From Deinococcus aquatilis DSM 23025 (GTDB lineage Bacteria > Deinococcota > Deinococci > Deinococcales > Deinococcaceae), in contig NZ_KB899695.1 of the NCBI RefSeq assembly GCF_000378445.1, positions 1 to 64,000 on the forward strand: 64,000 nucleotides of DNA. Reading direction: 5' to 3'. The notes below the pieces were generated by a model that worked only from the letters and a program-made list of their open reading frames with translations, searched no databases and was not told the DNA's origin. Positions 38,290-52,664 of the stretch are shown here, in pieces. The translations under genes were made by a program, and so were the position numbers. Numbering within the stretch: the first letter of the stretch is position 1; every line of letters starts with the position of its first letter.

Positions 38290-39828
38290 TTAGCCCTGTA
38301 TCGCCCGCTCTGCTCCATCAGCCAGAAGTTTCCTGCTCTCAGCGCCTGAGACGGGCTGTTGCAGCCGCCCGCGCATCAGCTTGCCCACCGCGTTTCTGGG
38401 CAGGGCCGCCAGCAACGTGATGCGCCTGGGCCGCAGCGTGCGCGGCAGCAACCGGGCCAGATCGCGCTGGAGGTCGGCGGGGGCCGCTTCCGGCTTCAGC
38501 ACGATAAAGGCGTGCAGCCCTTGGCCGTATTCCGCGTCTGGGACGCCCACCACCGCGCATTCGGAGATGTAGGGCAGCCGCGCTATCCGGGCTTCGATCT
38601 GCTCTGGAGACACATTTTCACCCCCGCAGATCAGCAGATCATCGGTGCGGCCCGCCAAAAACAGCAACCCAGCCGCGCCCAGCGTGCCCAGATCGCCCGT
38701 GCCGAACCATTCCCGCGCGGGCGTGAGGCCAGAGCGCACCCGCACCTCTCCCGCCCTGATCTGTACCGCCACCCCCGGCAGCACGCGCCCCACCGTGCCC
38801 GGAGCCGCCAGCAGGTGCAGAGGCGTCGCCAGCGAAATCAAGCCCGCTTCGCTGGAGCCGTAGAGGTTGTACAGCACAGGGCCAAAGGTCTTCAGGGCCT
38901 GGTCGGCCAATGCCTCCGGCAGAGGTGCAGAGCCGCAGATGATGGCTTGCAGCGCAGGTAGGGCAACTCCTTCTGGCCCCTTCAGGAGGCGGTGGAGAAT
39001 CGTGGGAACCAGCACCAACACTTCTATGTTGTGCTGTGCCAAACAGCGCCAGTACGCTTCAGGTGTACCACGTGCTGACACATGCAGCGGCGCACCAAGT
39101 AGCAAACTGACACAGAGGGTCGCCAGCCCGTGCCCGTGAAACAGTGGCAGGGTCAGCAACGTGGGCGCACCGGCCCGCAACGGCAATTGCCCCAAAAGCG
39201 CGGTCAGGGTGGGCAGCAACGCCGCTGGATTGGCCCTGCGCTGCACTGTTTTGGGCGTACCCGTGCTGCCGGAAGTCAGGATGGAAAGGCTACCTCTGCT
39301 GGAGTGACGCCGGATTGAAACCTGTTTCGCTGAGCCAGCCAGAGACGAAACGGGCCACAGAATCACACTGTTCAGGCTCAGGCCCTCGGCCAAAGCATCG
39401 TCGGATATGACCAATTCCAGCCGCTCGGAGGTGCAGACGGCAGCCACTTCCTCCGGGCCAAAGGTGGTATTCAGCAGCACCACATCCAGCCCGAGGCGGC
39501 CACAGGCCAGCAGGGTCGCCACAAAAGTCAGGTGGTTGCGGCACAGCAGCCCCACCCGTTGCACCCGTTTGGGTGGGCTTGCCAGATGCGCGGCGATGGC
39601 GTCGGCCCGCGCCACCAGTTGGCGGTAGGTGGTCGGGCCATCATCGTCTATCAGGGCCAGCGCCCCCGGTTGCCGCCGCGCCGCCCACACCGCCAGCGTG
39701 TACAGCGAGGGGGGGCCAGCCTGGGCCAGTGCCGCACCCAACTGGGCCAGCGCCCACACCGGACGGGTGCCCAACAATCCGGTGCCGGAAAGGGCCGAGA
39801 CTGCCGCCCGCATATCGCCCAGAATCAT
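38290..39828 (-). CDS. AMP-dependent acyl-CoA synthetase/ligase
   Basis: A 512-residue adenylate-forming enzyme. The P-loop-like ILTSGSTGTPKTV, YNLYGSSEAG (A5), EWFGTGDLG and GRTDDLLICGGENVSPEQIE (A8 and hinge) follow in order. The catalytic lysine lies in LPRNAVGKLMRG. It probably activates a fatty or other carboxylic acid as acyl-AMP and then acyl-CoA. The ATG at 39828 overlaps the stop of the SDR gene (ATGA), so it is coupled. The in-frame sequence further upstream is a shadow of the SDR. Substrate chain length unknown. Confidence 0.9.
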   Translation of the reverse strand: MILGDMRAAVSALSGTGLLGTRPVWALAQLGAALAQAGPPSLYTLAVWAARRQPGALALIDDDGPTTYRQLVARADAIAAHLASPPKRVQRVGLLCRNHLTFVATLLACGRLGLDVVLLNTTFGPEEVAAVCTSERLELVISDDALAEGLSLNSVILWPVSSLAGSAKQVSIRRHSSRGSLSILTSGSTGTPKTVQRRANPAALLPTLTALLGQLPLRAGAPTLLTLPLFHGHGLATLCVSLLLGAPLHVSARGTPEAYWRCLAQHNIEVLVLVPTILHRLLKGPEGVALPALQAIICGSAPLPEALADQALKTFGPVLYNLYGSSEAGLISLATPLHLLAAPGTVGRVLPGVAVQIRAGEVRVRSGLTPAREWFGTGDLGTLGAAGLLFLAGRTDDLLICGGENVSPEQIEARIARLPYISECAVVGVPDAEYGQGLHAFIVLKPEAAPADLQRDLARLLPRTLRPRRITLLAALPRNAVGKLMRGRLQQPVSGAESRKLLADGAERAIQG

Positions 39829-40835
39829 GCTTTTTGCCGCCCTGACAGCCTGACCTCCAGCGTTTCCAGCCCGCTGAGGAGGCGGCCCAGTGGCCCCGGC
39901 AGCAGCAGGGCGGCCAGTTCCAGCAGCCTCATCCACCACGGCGCAACCCGCTGGGCAGTGGGGTGAACCAGCGCGTAAGCCACGGCTTCGGCAGCCTCTA
40001 GCGGGGTGAGGGCGGGGGCAAATCGGTAGGCGGGCGTGGGGGCGATCATGCGGGTGCGAACCAGCGGCAGATACACGCTGCACACGCGCACGCCCTGTCC
40101 CCGCAGACGAACTGGCTCTGATTCCCGAACATCCGTAAAGGCACCGGATGTTCGTCCATCGCCGCCAGTTCGTCCTTGTTGCTGCTCGCTCTGCTCGAAT
40201 GATTCTGGCGAATCATCGCAATTTGCTCTCAACTCTGCACCCAGACTTCTGACCCACAGGTCGAAACCCGCCTTGCTGCCCTGATAGGCCCCCCAACGCG
40301 GCAACGGCGGCGGCCCAGCCGATACGCTGGACACGTTGACGATCTGCCCGCCGCCCTGCGCCACCATACGCGGCAGCAGAGCCAGCAGCAGCGCCGCAGG
40401 GCCGGAAAAATTAACGGCCAGCAGGCGTTCCAAGTCTTGCTTCTGGCCCGATTGCAGCACCCGCCGCCGAATAGAGCGCCCCGCATTGCTGATGATCACG
40501 TCAATTCGCGGGTGCGCCGCCTGAACCTGCGCCACCACCGGGGCAAGGTCAGCGGGCCTGGAGAGGTCGAGCGGATAGGCCCTGGCCTGCCCACCCGCAG
40601 CGCAGATGGCGCTCGCCAGTTCTGCCAATTTGTCGCCGCTGCGGGCCAGCAACAGCACTTCGGCCCCCGCCCTCGCCAGCAGCCACGCCGCCGCTTCTCC
40701 GATGCCGAACGACGCCCCCGTGATCAGAATGGTTTTGCCCGCTACTGCCCGCCGAAGCGCCGAGGAGTCCCGGCAACTGGGCGGCGAAAGCAGAAGCTGA
40801 CGCAGCAAAGATGAAGGCGAGGGCAACAGGGGCAC
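39825..40835 (-). CDS. short-chain dehydrogenase/reductase with in-frame repeat insertion
   Basis: A 336-residue SDR. NAD(P) loop TGASFGIGEAA, NAG motif (SNAGRS), catalytic Ser (NVSSVSAG) and YQGSK tetrad residues are intact. Between residues about 205 and 246 there is an extra, hydrophilic, low-complexity segment, where SDRs normally pass straight from the helix after YxxxK to the strand GVRVCSVYLP. It is encoded by structured repeat copy E, and the extra 126 nt keep the frame. The likely start is GTG at 40835. It overlaps the downstream acyl-CoA ligase (ATGA). A C-terminal hydrophobic stretch may attach it to the membrane. Confidence 0.88.
   Translation of the reverse strand: MPLLPSPSSLLRQLLLSPPSCRDSSALRRAVAGKTILITGASFGIGEAAAWLLARAGAEVLLLARSGDKLAELASAICAAGGQARAYPLDLSRPADLAPVVAQVQAAHPRIDVIISNAGRSIRRRVLQSGQKQDLERLLAVNFSGPAALLLALLPRMVAQGGGQIVNVSSVSAGPPPLPRWGAYQGSKAGFDLWVRSLGAELRANCDDSPESFEQSEQQQGRTGGDGRTSGAFTDVRESEPVRLRGQGVRVCSVYLPLVRTRMIAPTPAYRFAPALTPLEAAEAVAYALVHPTAQRVAPWWMRLLELAALLLPGPLGRLLSGLETLEVRLSGRQKA
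40106..40216 (-). repeat. structured interspersed repeat, copy E, inside the SDR gene
   Basis: Read on the minus strand: hairpin 1 ATGATTC-GCCA-GAATCAT (40199-40216), one T, core CGAGCAGAGCGAG (40185-40197), 10 nt. The long stem GACGAACTGGC/GCCAGTTCGTC follows (40164-40174 with 40106-40116). A symmetric 9+9 internal loop separates it from an inner stem CGAACATCCG/CGGATGTTCG (40145-40154 with 40126-40135). All stems are perfect. Confidence 0.8.
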
Positions 40836-40963
40836 AGCTCATCTTTAGCACAAATGTGAGATGAACCACCTAATATCTGCCCACCAGACGACAAAGACCA
40901 CGCCCGCCTTCATCCCAGATAAGGGACGAGGACGGGCGCAGAATTCAGAGATCAGTTTGAGGT

Positions 40964-42541
<1,578 letters not shown>

Positions 42542-42722
42542 AAGTCCTCCGGGAGTACGCGCCGGGGACTTATTGCACCCAAGGCTGGAGCGCCTCTGGA
42601 GCAATGGGGCGGCAGCGCGTCACAATCTGGTATTCTACCCGGTTTTGTTGCCTCAACTGAAGCGTGGGTTACGGCCACACGGATGAACCCTGTGCCAGCA
42701 CGCCCAGAAGAAATGGCCGGGG

Positions 42723-43130
42723 TCAGTCCTGTTCTGTATTGCTCTGCTTGGGGCTGCTCTGTGGTGGGTCGGTACCCAGGGCTTCTGTGGCCGCCTGAGT
42801 GACTTTGCTGGTACTGGCCGGAGCTGCCCTGAAGTTGAATCCCTTGGCTTTGACGGGTCTGGTTCTGGCACTTTTGGCGGGCCGTACCTGCACCTGCGCC
42901 TGAACCGGAGCCACGCGTGAGGCGGGCCGCCATGCACTCGCCACAAAAAACACGATGCCTGCCAGCACGCCTGTAAAGGCCAGATACCACAGCAGCCGCC
43001 CCAGCACACCCGCCGCGCCCACCACGAACACGCCCAGACCCAGCAACAGTTGTCCGGCCAGCCAGACCAGTGCCAGCGCAGTCACCGCCAACAAAATGAC
43101 GCCCAGAAGGGCAAAGAGAAGGCGGGTCAT
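42723..43130 (-). CDS. small membrane protein
   Basis: A 135-residue protein with two or three hydrophobic helices in its first 75 residues (LLFALLGVILLAVTALAL, a second around LLLGLGVFVVGAAG, a third near VLAGIVFFVAS). A basic, then acidic, hydrophilic tail follows. No family is recognised. The ATG at 43130 lies 6 nt behind TATACT, which supports it as a real leaderless gene and dismisses the longer upstream frame. It stands between the radical SAM gene and icd on the same strand. Function unknown. Confidence 0.78.
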   Translation of the reverse strand: MTRLLFALLGVILLAVTALALVWLAGQLLLGLGVFVVGAAGVLGRLLWYLAFTGVLAGIVFFVASAWRPASRVAPVQAQVQVRPAKSARTRPVKAKGFNFRAAPASTSKVTQAATEALGTDPPQSSPKQSNTEQD

Positions 43131-43136
43131 GGAGGA

Positions 43137-43142
43137 AGTATA
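43137..43142 (-). promoter_or_regulatory. -10 hexamer (TATACT) of the small membrane protein gene
   Basis: TATACT on the minus strand, 6 nt before the ATG at 43130. Confidence 0.6.
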
Positions 43143-43200
43143 AAGCGTGAGTGGGGAGTCGTCAGGGGTGAGTGGAAAAAGACGGGACAGCCACGGCAAA

Positions 43201-43235
43201 AGCAGGAGCCGAGGCACCCAGCCCCGGCTCCTGCT
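43201..43235. terminator. terminator of icd
   Basis: AGCAGGAGCCG (43201-43211) pairs with CGGCTCCTGCT (43225-43235). TTTTGCC follows on the minus strand, and the plus side has TTCC. Confidence 0.75.
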
Positions 43236-43256
43236 TTCCTGCTGCGGTGCTAGGGC

Positions 43257-44513
43257 TTAAGCGCCTGCCCCACGCATATTTTCAATGATCTTGTCGGCAA
43301 ACTGGCTGGTCTTGACTTCGGTCGCGCCTTCCATATTGCGGGCGAAATCGTAGGTCACGACGCGCTGCTGAATGGTCTGGTCAAGGCCCTTGAGGATCAG
43401 GTCGGCGGCTTCGGTCCAGCCCATGTAGCGCAGCATCATTTCGCCCGACAGAATCACGGAGCTGGGGTTGATGACGTCTTTGCCCGCGTACTTGGGGGCC
43501 GTGCCGTGCGTGGCCTCGAAGATGGCGTGGCCCGACACGTAGTTGATGTTGGCTCCGGGCGCGATGCCGATGCCGCCCACCTGCGCGGCGAGGGCGTCGG
43601 ACACGTAATCGCCGTTGAGGTTCAAAGTAGCGATCACGTCGTACTCGGTGGGGCGCAGCAGGATCTGCTGGAGGAAGTTATCCGCGATCACGTCTTTGAT
43701 GACGATGCCGCCGGGGAGCTTCAGCCAGGGGCCGCCGTCGATCTCCACGCCGCCAAATTCGCGCTTGGCGAGGTCGTAGGCCCAGTCGCGGAAGCCGCCT
43801 TCCGTGAACTTCATGATGTTGCCCTTGTGCACGATGGCAACGCTCTTGCGCCCGTTGTCGATGGCAAACTGAATGGCGGCCCGCACCAGACGCTCGGTGC
43901 CTTCCTGAGACACGGGCTTGATGCCGAAGCTGGAGGTGTTGGGAAAGCGGATTTTGGTCACGCCCATTTCATTGACGAGGAAATCGCGCATTTTATCGGC
44001 TTCGGGCGTTCCGGCCTTGTACTCGATTCCGGCGTAGATGTCTTCGGTGTTCTCGCGGAAGATCACCATATTCACGTCTTCGGGGCGCTTGACCGGGCTG
44101 GGCACGCCCGCGAAGTACTGCACGGGACGCACGCAGGCATACAGGTCGAGTTCCTGACGCAGAGCCACGTTGATCGAGCGGATGCCCGTGCCCACAGGCG
44201 TGGTCAGGGGGCCTTTGATCCCGAACAGGTACTCGTCGAACGCCTTGATCGTTTCAGCGGGCAGCCACTCGCCCTCTCCGTAGACCTGCGTGGATTTCTC
44301 GCCTGCGTAGACTTCCATCCATTCGATCTTCTTCTCTGCGCCGTAGGCAACTTCCACGGCAGCGTCCAGCACGCGCACGCTGGCCTTCCAGATGTCTGCA
44401 CCCGTGCCGTCGCCCTCCACGAACGGGATGACCGGATGATTGGGGACGCTGAGCTTGCCGTCCTGCATGGTGATTTTTTCGCCCTGCGCGGGCACCTTGA
44501 TATGAGTTTCCAT
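43257..44513 (-). CDS. icd: isocitrate dehydrogenase (NADP+)
   Basis: A 418-residue enzyme converting isocitrate to 2-oxoglutarate. [12 protein letters not shown], the substrate loop [20 protein letters not shown] segment, [16 protein letters not shown] and the NADP-binding [14 protein letters not shown] are all typical of the E. coli-type Icd, including the NADP-specific pattern after the GTAPK loop. Length matches (416). A TACAGT hexamer lies 10 nt before the ATG, so the leader is short. It supplies 2-oxoglutarate, the precursor of the lysine pathway encoded nearby, although the genes are not linked. Confidence 0.96.
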   Translation of the reverse strand: METHIKVPAQGEKITMQDGKLSVPNHPVIPFVEGDGTGADIWKASVRVLDAAVEVAYGAEKKIEWMEVYAGEKSTQVYGEGEWLPAETIKAFDEYLFGIKGPLTTPVGTGIRSINVALRQELDLYACVRPVQYFAGVPSPVKRPEDVNMVIFRENTEDIYAGIEYKAGTPEADKMRDFLVNEMGVTKIRFPNTSSFGIKPVSQEGTERLVRAAIQFAIDNGRKSVAIVHKGNIMKFTEGGFRDWAYDLAKREFGGVEIDGGPWLKLPGGIVIKDVIADNFLQQILLRPTEYDVIATLNLNGDYVSDALAAQVGGIGIAPGANINYVSGHAIFEATHGTAPKYAGKDVINPSSVILSGEMMLRYMGWTEAADLILKGLDQTIQQRVVTYDFARNMEGATEVKTSQFADKIIENMRGAGA

Positions 44514-44773
44514 TTCAGTTGCAACTGTAGCGTGCCGAAGATGAGTGCCGTCAAAGTGGGGCTGTTACCGTATAGGTTTAGACGCGGTTCAAAGTTTTGG
44601 CGGCCAAAAGTCAGCTTCTCTTCCCCTCAACCGGAGAACCTCCAGCGCGTTTTATCCGTCCTGCCCCCCGCCAAAGGTAACGATCCGCTGGGAATCTCCT
44701 CACCTGAAACCCGGAGGCCGGGCGCAAGCTGGACAGACCCAATCGGGAATCCAACGGACAGGAGGTTCACGCG

Positions 44774-45022
44774 ATGAGTGAAGACAAAAGTACGCTAGGA
44801 AATATGGTGGACGCCGCCAAAGCCAAGATCAACGAGGGTGCAGACCGCGCCCGCGCTGCTGGACATGAAGTGGCAAGCCATGTTGGGGGCAGCACCGCCG
44901 ACAACGCCATGGACAAAGCCAAGGCCACGGAAGACCGCGCCAAGGCAGAACTCCATAACCGTCAGGCCCATGCCGAGTACCAAGAAGGCAAGAGCGAAGC
45001 AAAAGACGGCGACGGGCGCTAA
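44774..45022 (+). CDS. small hydrophilic stress-type protein
   Basis: An 82-residue, highly charged protein without cysteine or hydrophobic segment. It is Ala/Lys/Glu/Asp-rich with a heptad-like pattern (VDAAKAKINEGADRARAA, DKAKATEDRAKAEL). Such sequences resemble CsbD/LEA-like proteins that protect against desiccation or general stress, but I do not claim a family. AGGAGG lies 8 nt before the ATG, and a strong terminator follows, so it is a separate, probably well-expressed unit. Confidence 0.75.
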   Translation: MSEDKSTLGNMVDAAKAKINEGADRARAAGHEVASHVGGSTADNAMDKAKATEDRAKAELHNRQAHAEYQEGKSEAKDGDGR

Positions 45023-45055
45023 GCCTAACCCTCCAATTTCCTAGCAAGCCTCAGC

Positions 45056-45097
45056 GCAGGCGTTCGGAGCCACAACCTCCTGAGCGCCTGCTTTTTT
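45056..45097 (+). terminator. terminator of the small hydrophilic protein gene
   Basis: GCAGGCG (45056-45062) pairs with CGCCTGC (45085-45091), with an inner GGAG/CTCC stem, then six T. Confidence 0.8.
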
Positions 45098-45155
45098 GTT
45101 GGCCCAAAGCGCTGGCTTGCCCACATGTCTTCATCCCGTAGGCCGCCCGCCCCCG

Positions 45156-45161
45156 TAAACT
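45156..45161 (+). promoter_or_regulatory. -10 hexamer (TAAACT) of the sugar operon
   Basis: TAAACT, 7 nt before the ATG at 45169. The only promoter I see for the following ten-gene run. Confidence 0.6.
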
Positions 45162-45168
45162 GCCGGGC

Positions 45169-47037
<1,869 letters not shown>

Positions 47038-47041
<4 letters not shown>

Positions 47042-47469
47042 GCCGAATAGGAAGGAGCCGCACAGGACTGAACCAGGCCGCTCTGATCCTGCTCTGTGCC
47101 TTTTCTTCTCCCGGACAGGCGGTTCCCTCATCTGCGGATTCCTACGTAAACCTTTCCATTCAGGCGGTGAGCTTGCCCGCAGAGGTCAGGGCCGGGGCCT
47201 TGTTGACCGTTAAAATCTTGGCGGGTGGGAATGGGTGCGCCACCTATGACCGTATGATCGTCACCCGTTCTAGTGGACAAATTAACCTGCAACTCCAGAT
47301 GTTGCGCCGTAGAGATGCATCTCAGCCATGCACTTTGGAGCTTCGTACTTTCCCAGTGCGCTACACGGAAGCACTCTTTCCCAGTGCGGAAGGCAATGGC
47401 ATGGGAGACAAAATCGCCGTCAGCGTGAACGGCAAGCTGGCGGGAGTCGTTAGGATCGTGTTCCCGTGA
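47038..47469 (+). CDS. small secreted hypothetical protein
   Basis: A 143-residue protein with a GTG start overlapping the permease stop (GTGA) behind GAAGGGG. Residues 10-28 (LNQAALILLCAFSSPGQAV) form a probable signal peptide. The remainder is beta-prone with a pair of cysteines (NGCATYD, SQPCTLEL) that could bridge. No family recognised. It overlaps the following oxidoreductase gene by GTGA. Conservation of both overlaps argues it is a real gene, not a gap. Confidence 0.68.
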
Positions 47470-48881
47470 CCCTTCCAGCCCACACCCATTCAACCCAAAC
47501 CCTCCCCTACCGCACTCTGGAGCGCCAGTGGGATGTGCTGGTGGCAGGCGGCGGCACGGCGGGCACGATGGCCGGAATTGCCGCCGCCCGCAGCGGGGCC
47601 AGCGTGCTGGTCATTGAGGCCTTCGGCAGTCTGGGCGGCACGGGCACCAACGCCTGGGTCACGCCGCTGATGCGGAACGTGTCGGGCGGGCGCAACCTGA
47701 ACCGGGGCCTGACCGATGAACTCAAAGCCCGCCTGATCGCACGTGGCGACGGCGGCATAGATGCCAACGGCAACGACAACTGGTTCAATCCAGAGGGCAT
47801 GAAAGTGGTGCTGGAGCAGATGCTTCTGGAATCGGGCGGCGAGGCGCTGTACCACACGCATGTGGTGGCCCCGGTAATGCAGGGGCAGCATTTATCAGCC
47901 CAACATGTATCGGCACTGGTGATTCACAACAAGGGCGGCCTGCAAGCCCTGCCCGCCCGCGTGGTCATCGATTCCACCGGAGACGCCGATGTTGCCGTGG
48001 CCGCTGGCGCAGGCTTTCACGGCGGCGATGCAGACGGCGTTCATCAGGCCATGAGTCTGCGCTTTACGCTGGCAGGCATAGACACGGCGCGGCTCTGTGC
48101 CTTCCTGCGGGCACAGGGGCAGGGACAGGAATCGCCCGACTTCATGCATTTCTGGATGGTCTGGGGCAAGGGCAGCACGCTGGAATCCCTCTTCCGGAAG
48201 GGGATCGAAGCGGGCGTGCTGCGGGAGCGCGACGGCGACTATTTTCAGGGCTTCAGTGTGCCGGGGCGTCCGGGCGAAATCAGCTTCAATTGCCCGCGCA
48301 TCCGGGCCGAATACAACGACGGCGCAGACCCCTGGCACCTCACGGGCGCACAGATTGACGGGCGAGAAGCGGTAGACCGCCTGACCGCCTTCTGCCGCGC
48401 CTTTTTTCCGGGCTGTGAATCGGCCTTCGTGGGCACCTACGCGCCGATGGTGGGCGTGCGGGAAACGCGGCGCATCGTGGGCGACTACACCCTCACGCTG
48501 GAAGACATCTTGGATTGCCGCACCTTTGCCGATTCGATCTGCCGCAACCATTACCCGGTGGATATTCACAGCCCACGCGGAGCCAAACTGATCCACGAGC
48601 GCGAAGGCAGCGCCCCCTATTTTGCGCCCGACGCCTTCCACGAGATTCCTTACCGCGCCATCGTGCCCCAGGGGGTCGGCAACGTGCTGGTGCCGGGGCG
48701 GGCGGCCAGCAGCAGCTTCGAGGCACAGTCGGCCATCCGCGTGCAGCAGAATTGCCACACGATGGGCGAGGCGGCGGGCATCGCGGCGGCGTGGGCAGCG
48801 CGGGATTCTGGGGGCGACGTGCGGGCTGTAGATGTGGCGGCGCTTCAGGCCGAGATGAGGGCGCGGGGAGGGCTGGTATGA
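47466..48881 (+). CDS. FAD-dependent oxidoreductase
   Basis: A 471-residue flavoenzyme. The dinucleotide-binding motif is DVLVAGGGTAGTMAGIAAARSG, near residues 23-44. The GTGTNAWVTPLM segment, the DSTGDADVA motif and the C-terminal EAQSAIRVQQNCHTMGEAAG match the FAD_oxidored family (PF12831), commonly found in carbohydrate-use gene clusters. It probably oxidises a sugar or sugar-derived compound. GTG start inside the stop of the preceding gene. Redox partner and substrate unknown. Confidence 0.88.
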   Translation: MTLPAHTHSTQTLPYRTLERQWDVLVAGGGTAGTMAGIAAARSGASVLVIEAFGSLGGTGTNAWVTPLMRNVSGGRNLNRGLTDELKARLIARGDGGIDANGNDNWFNPEGMKVVLEQMLLESGGEALYHTHVVAPVMQGQHLSAQHVSALVIHNKGGLQALPARVVIDSTGDADVAVAAGAGFHGGDADGVHQAMSLRFTLAGIDTARLCAFLRAQGQGQESPDFMHFWMVWGKGSTLESLFRKGIEAGVLRERDGDYFQGFSVPGRPGEISFNCPRIRAEYNDGADPWHLTGAQIDGREAVDRLTAFCRAFFPGCESAFVGTYAPMVGVRETRRIVGDYTLTLEDILDCRTFADSICRNHYPVDIHSPRGAKLIHEREGSAPYFAPDAFHEIPYRAIVPQGVGNVLVPGRAASSSFEAQSAIRVQQNCHTMGEAAGIAAAWAARDSGGDVRAVDVAALQAEMRARGGLV

Positions 48882-49453
48882 GCAGAGCAGCAGATTTACG
48901 CAGCGTGCGGGCCTACCGGATTTTGCCGCAAGACGACCCCCTCCTTACGCCGCACATCGGCGCACTGATCGAGATGCTGCACTACACACGCCTGACCACC
49001 ATGCATGAAGTGGCTGGCCTGACGGTAGAGCAACTGGACACCATTCCTGCTGGCTTCGGCAATTCGGTGGGGATGCTGCTGGCGCATATCGCCGCCGTTC
49101 ACCGCATCTACCACGGGCTGTCGTTTGAGGGCCGGGACGTGTTTGATGATGAAAGCTACGCGCCGTACCGTCTGGCGCTGGACCTGAACGAGGCCGCCCG
49201 TGAACATATCCGGGGCCGCGAGTTGAGCGAGTATCTGACCGAGCTGGAAGCGGCGTCGGCCCTTACGATGGACGGTCTGGCGGCGCGGGACGATGTCTGG
49301 CTGGCCTCCGACCTTGGCGCTGGCAGCGGACAGGAGATGAATCAGCACTGGGCGTGGTTCCACGTCATAGAGGACGAGGTGAATCACCAGGGCCAGATCC
49401 GGGTGATTCGGAAAATTGTCGCGCCGAGGGTAAAGGCGGGAGAACAGACATGA
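48878..49453 (+). CDS. DinB-family protein
   Basis: A 191-residue four-helix-bundle protein of the DinB/YfiT superfamily. Likely metal-ligand histidines lie in LLAHIAAVH and in EDEVNHQGQI at the usual positions. Members are metal-dependent transferases acting with thiols such as bacillithiol, or have unknown roles. The ATG overlaps the oxidoreductase stop (ATGA) and its own stop overlaps the next gene (ATGA). Bacillithiol is the main thiol in Deinococcus, so a thiol-transferase role is possible but not shown. Confidence 0.82.
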   Translation: MSRAADLRSVRAYRILPQDDPLLTPHIGALIEMLHYTRLTTMHEVAGLTVEQLDTIPAGFGNSVGMLLAHIAAVHRIYHGLSFEGRDVFDDESYAPYRLALDLNEAAREHIRGRELSEYLTELEAASALTMDGLAARDDVWLASDLGAGSGQEMNQHWAWFHVIEDEVNHQGQIRVIRKIVAPRVKAGEQT

Positions 49454-49965
49454 GCGGGAGGCTCCTGCTGATTCGCCATGCCAGAGCCGCTGGGCAAGCG
49501 CCGGACGCCCCCCTGACGCCGGAAGGCGTGGCGCAGGCCGAAGCTTTGGCGGAAAGCCTGTCTGAGAGCGGCATCACCCGGATAGTGAGCAGTCCCTGGC
49601 AGCGGGCCGTGGCGACGGCAGAACCATTGGCACGGCGGCTGGGCCTGCCCGTGCAGACCGATGAGCGCCTGACCGAACGGGTACTGAGCAGTGCAGACCG
49701 CGCCGACTGGATGGAATGCCTGCGCGAAAGCTTTGGCGATGACCACCTGACCCTCCCCGGCGGCGAATCGGGCCACGCTGCCCGCGCCCGGATTCTGGCT
49801 GTGCTGGAGGATGCTCGCGACCCGGCTGGGACGACCGCCGTCGTATCGCACGGCAATCTGCTGGCGCTTGCGCTGGGGCTGGATTATGACGGTTGGGCGG
49901 GCCTCCGCAATCCAGATGTGTGGGTGTGGGATGCTGGCACTTCTGCCCGCTGGGAACCCGCATGA
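49450..49965 (+). CDS. histidine phosphatase family protein
   Basis: A 171-residue phosphoglycerate-mutase-like phosphatase. LLLIRHARA carries the RHG-type motif with the catalytic His (here RHA in place of RHG). SSPWQRAVATAEPLA supplies the second Arg, LPGGESG the Glu, and VVSHGNLLAL the second His. Likely a small-molecule or sugar-phosphate phosphatase. Overlaps both neighbours by ATGA. The RHG to RHA change is seen in active relatives and need not mean inactivity. Confidence 0.88.
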   Translation: MSGRLLLIRHARAAGQAPDAPLTPEGVAQAEALAESLSESGITRIVSSPWQRAVATAEPLARRLGLPVQTDERLTERVLSSADRADWMECLRESFGDDHLTLPGGESGHAARARILAVLEDARDPAGTTAVVSHGNLLALALGLDYDGWAGLRNPDVWVWDAGTSARWEPA

Positions 49966-50755
49966 CCCGCGACTTTTCGCCCAGCGACCCACACGCCGCG
50001 CCCATGTCCGGCCACACGCCATATCAGATAGAGCGCCGCGTGCTGGCGGGCGTGCCGTGCCTGATCGAACGCCCGCTAGAAGGCACGGAGATTCAGACCG
50101 TGTGCCTCGTGTACCACGGCGCTTGGGCGGCCAAAGAGGGCAAATTGGGCGTGTATTCGGCGCTGACGGCGCGGGGCGTGGCGGTGGTGATTCCAGACGC
50201 GGCCCTGCACGGCGAGCGGCAAGGCGACACGCCACCCGACCACAACGCCCGCGAGTACGTCTGGGAAAGTGTGCGCCGCACGGTGGCCGAGGCTCCGGCG
50301 CTGATCGACGCACTGGAAGACCTGTTGGGACCGCGCCCGCTGTGGGTGGTGGGCAGCAGCATGGGCGGCTATGTAGCCCAGACGCTGATGCAGACCGAGC
50401 CGCGTGTGGCGCGTGTGGCGGCCCTGATCACGTCGGGCGTGTGGGCAGAGCCGGAGGTGGGGCGGCCCGAATTGCAGGCTTTTCTGGAGGCTTATAGGCC
50501 CGTGACCCACGCCGACCAAACCCCGCCCACTCCTCTGCTGCTCGCCAGTGGCGAGGCCGACCCGACCTTTCCTCTGGCTGCTCACCACGCGCCTACCGCC
50601 GCCGCCTACCGCACTGCCTATGCAGAGGCCGGGACCGCCCACCTGCTGCACGAGGCGACCTTTGCGGGCGTGGGCCACTACACCAGCGTCAGGATGCGGG
50701 ATCAGGTGTTGGCCTTCTTTCTGGCAGACTCCGTATTTCTGGCAGACTCTGAGCC

Positions 50756-50759
<4 letters not shown>
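49962..50759 (+). CDS. alpha/beta hydrolase
   Basis: A 265-residue hydrolase-fold protein. The oxyanion segment is CLVYHGAW, the nucleophile motif GSSMGGYVAQ, the acid ASGEADPTFP and the His AGVGHYTSVRM. An esterase or small peptidase-like activity is likely. ATGA overlap with the phosphatase; GTGA overlap with the DUF4127 gene. The start at 49962 (MTRDFSPS) is chosen for that overlap. Role in the operon unknown; it may deacylate an imported sugar derivative. Confidence 0.85.
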
Positions 50760-52311
<1,552 letters not shown>

Positions 52312-52315
<4 letters not shown>

Positions 52316-52662
52316 TCTCCCGGCGCATCTGGCTCACGGCTTTTCTTCTGTTGGGCCTGCTGAGGCTGGCTGCACTGGGTTTCTCTGCCTTCTCGCCGGT
52401 TGTCGATTTGCAAGTCTTGAACCGGAGTGGCGCGGCGGTCACGGGCGTGCGGGTATGTTTGAAACCGGGAAACTGCGTTCAGCAGCCGGAACTCAAACCC
52501 AACAGGACTTGGTGGGTTCCCCTCAAAATCACGGATGACGGCGGGGCGGTGTTGACGTTTGACCAACAAGCAGCGAGCCAACGCTCAAGCACCTACATCA
52601 CCCGGGGCATGGGCGTGCATTGGCTGATTCTGCCGGGTGGCCGAATCCAGCAAAAGCAGTGA
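52312..52662 (+). CDS. small membrane-anchored hypothetical protein
   Basis: A 116-residue protein with an N-terminal hydrophobic helix (residues 6-28) that is either a signal anchor or a signal peptide. A small beta-prone domain with two cysteines follows (VRVCLKPGNCVQQ). No family recognised. It starts inside the DUF4127 stop (ATGA) and ends 2-11 nt before the kinase. Its position makes it likely to be part of the same pathway or membrane complex. Confidence 0.68.
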
Positions 52663-52664
52663 GA

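Noticed and set aside
39829..40083. N-terminal extension of the acyl-CoA ligase
   Set aside because: It lies inside the SDR gene in another frame and contains no family motif; the ATGA overlap marks the start.
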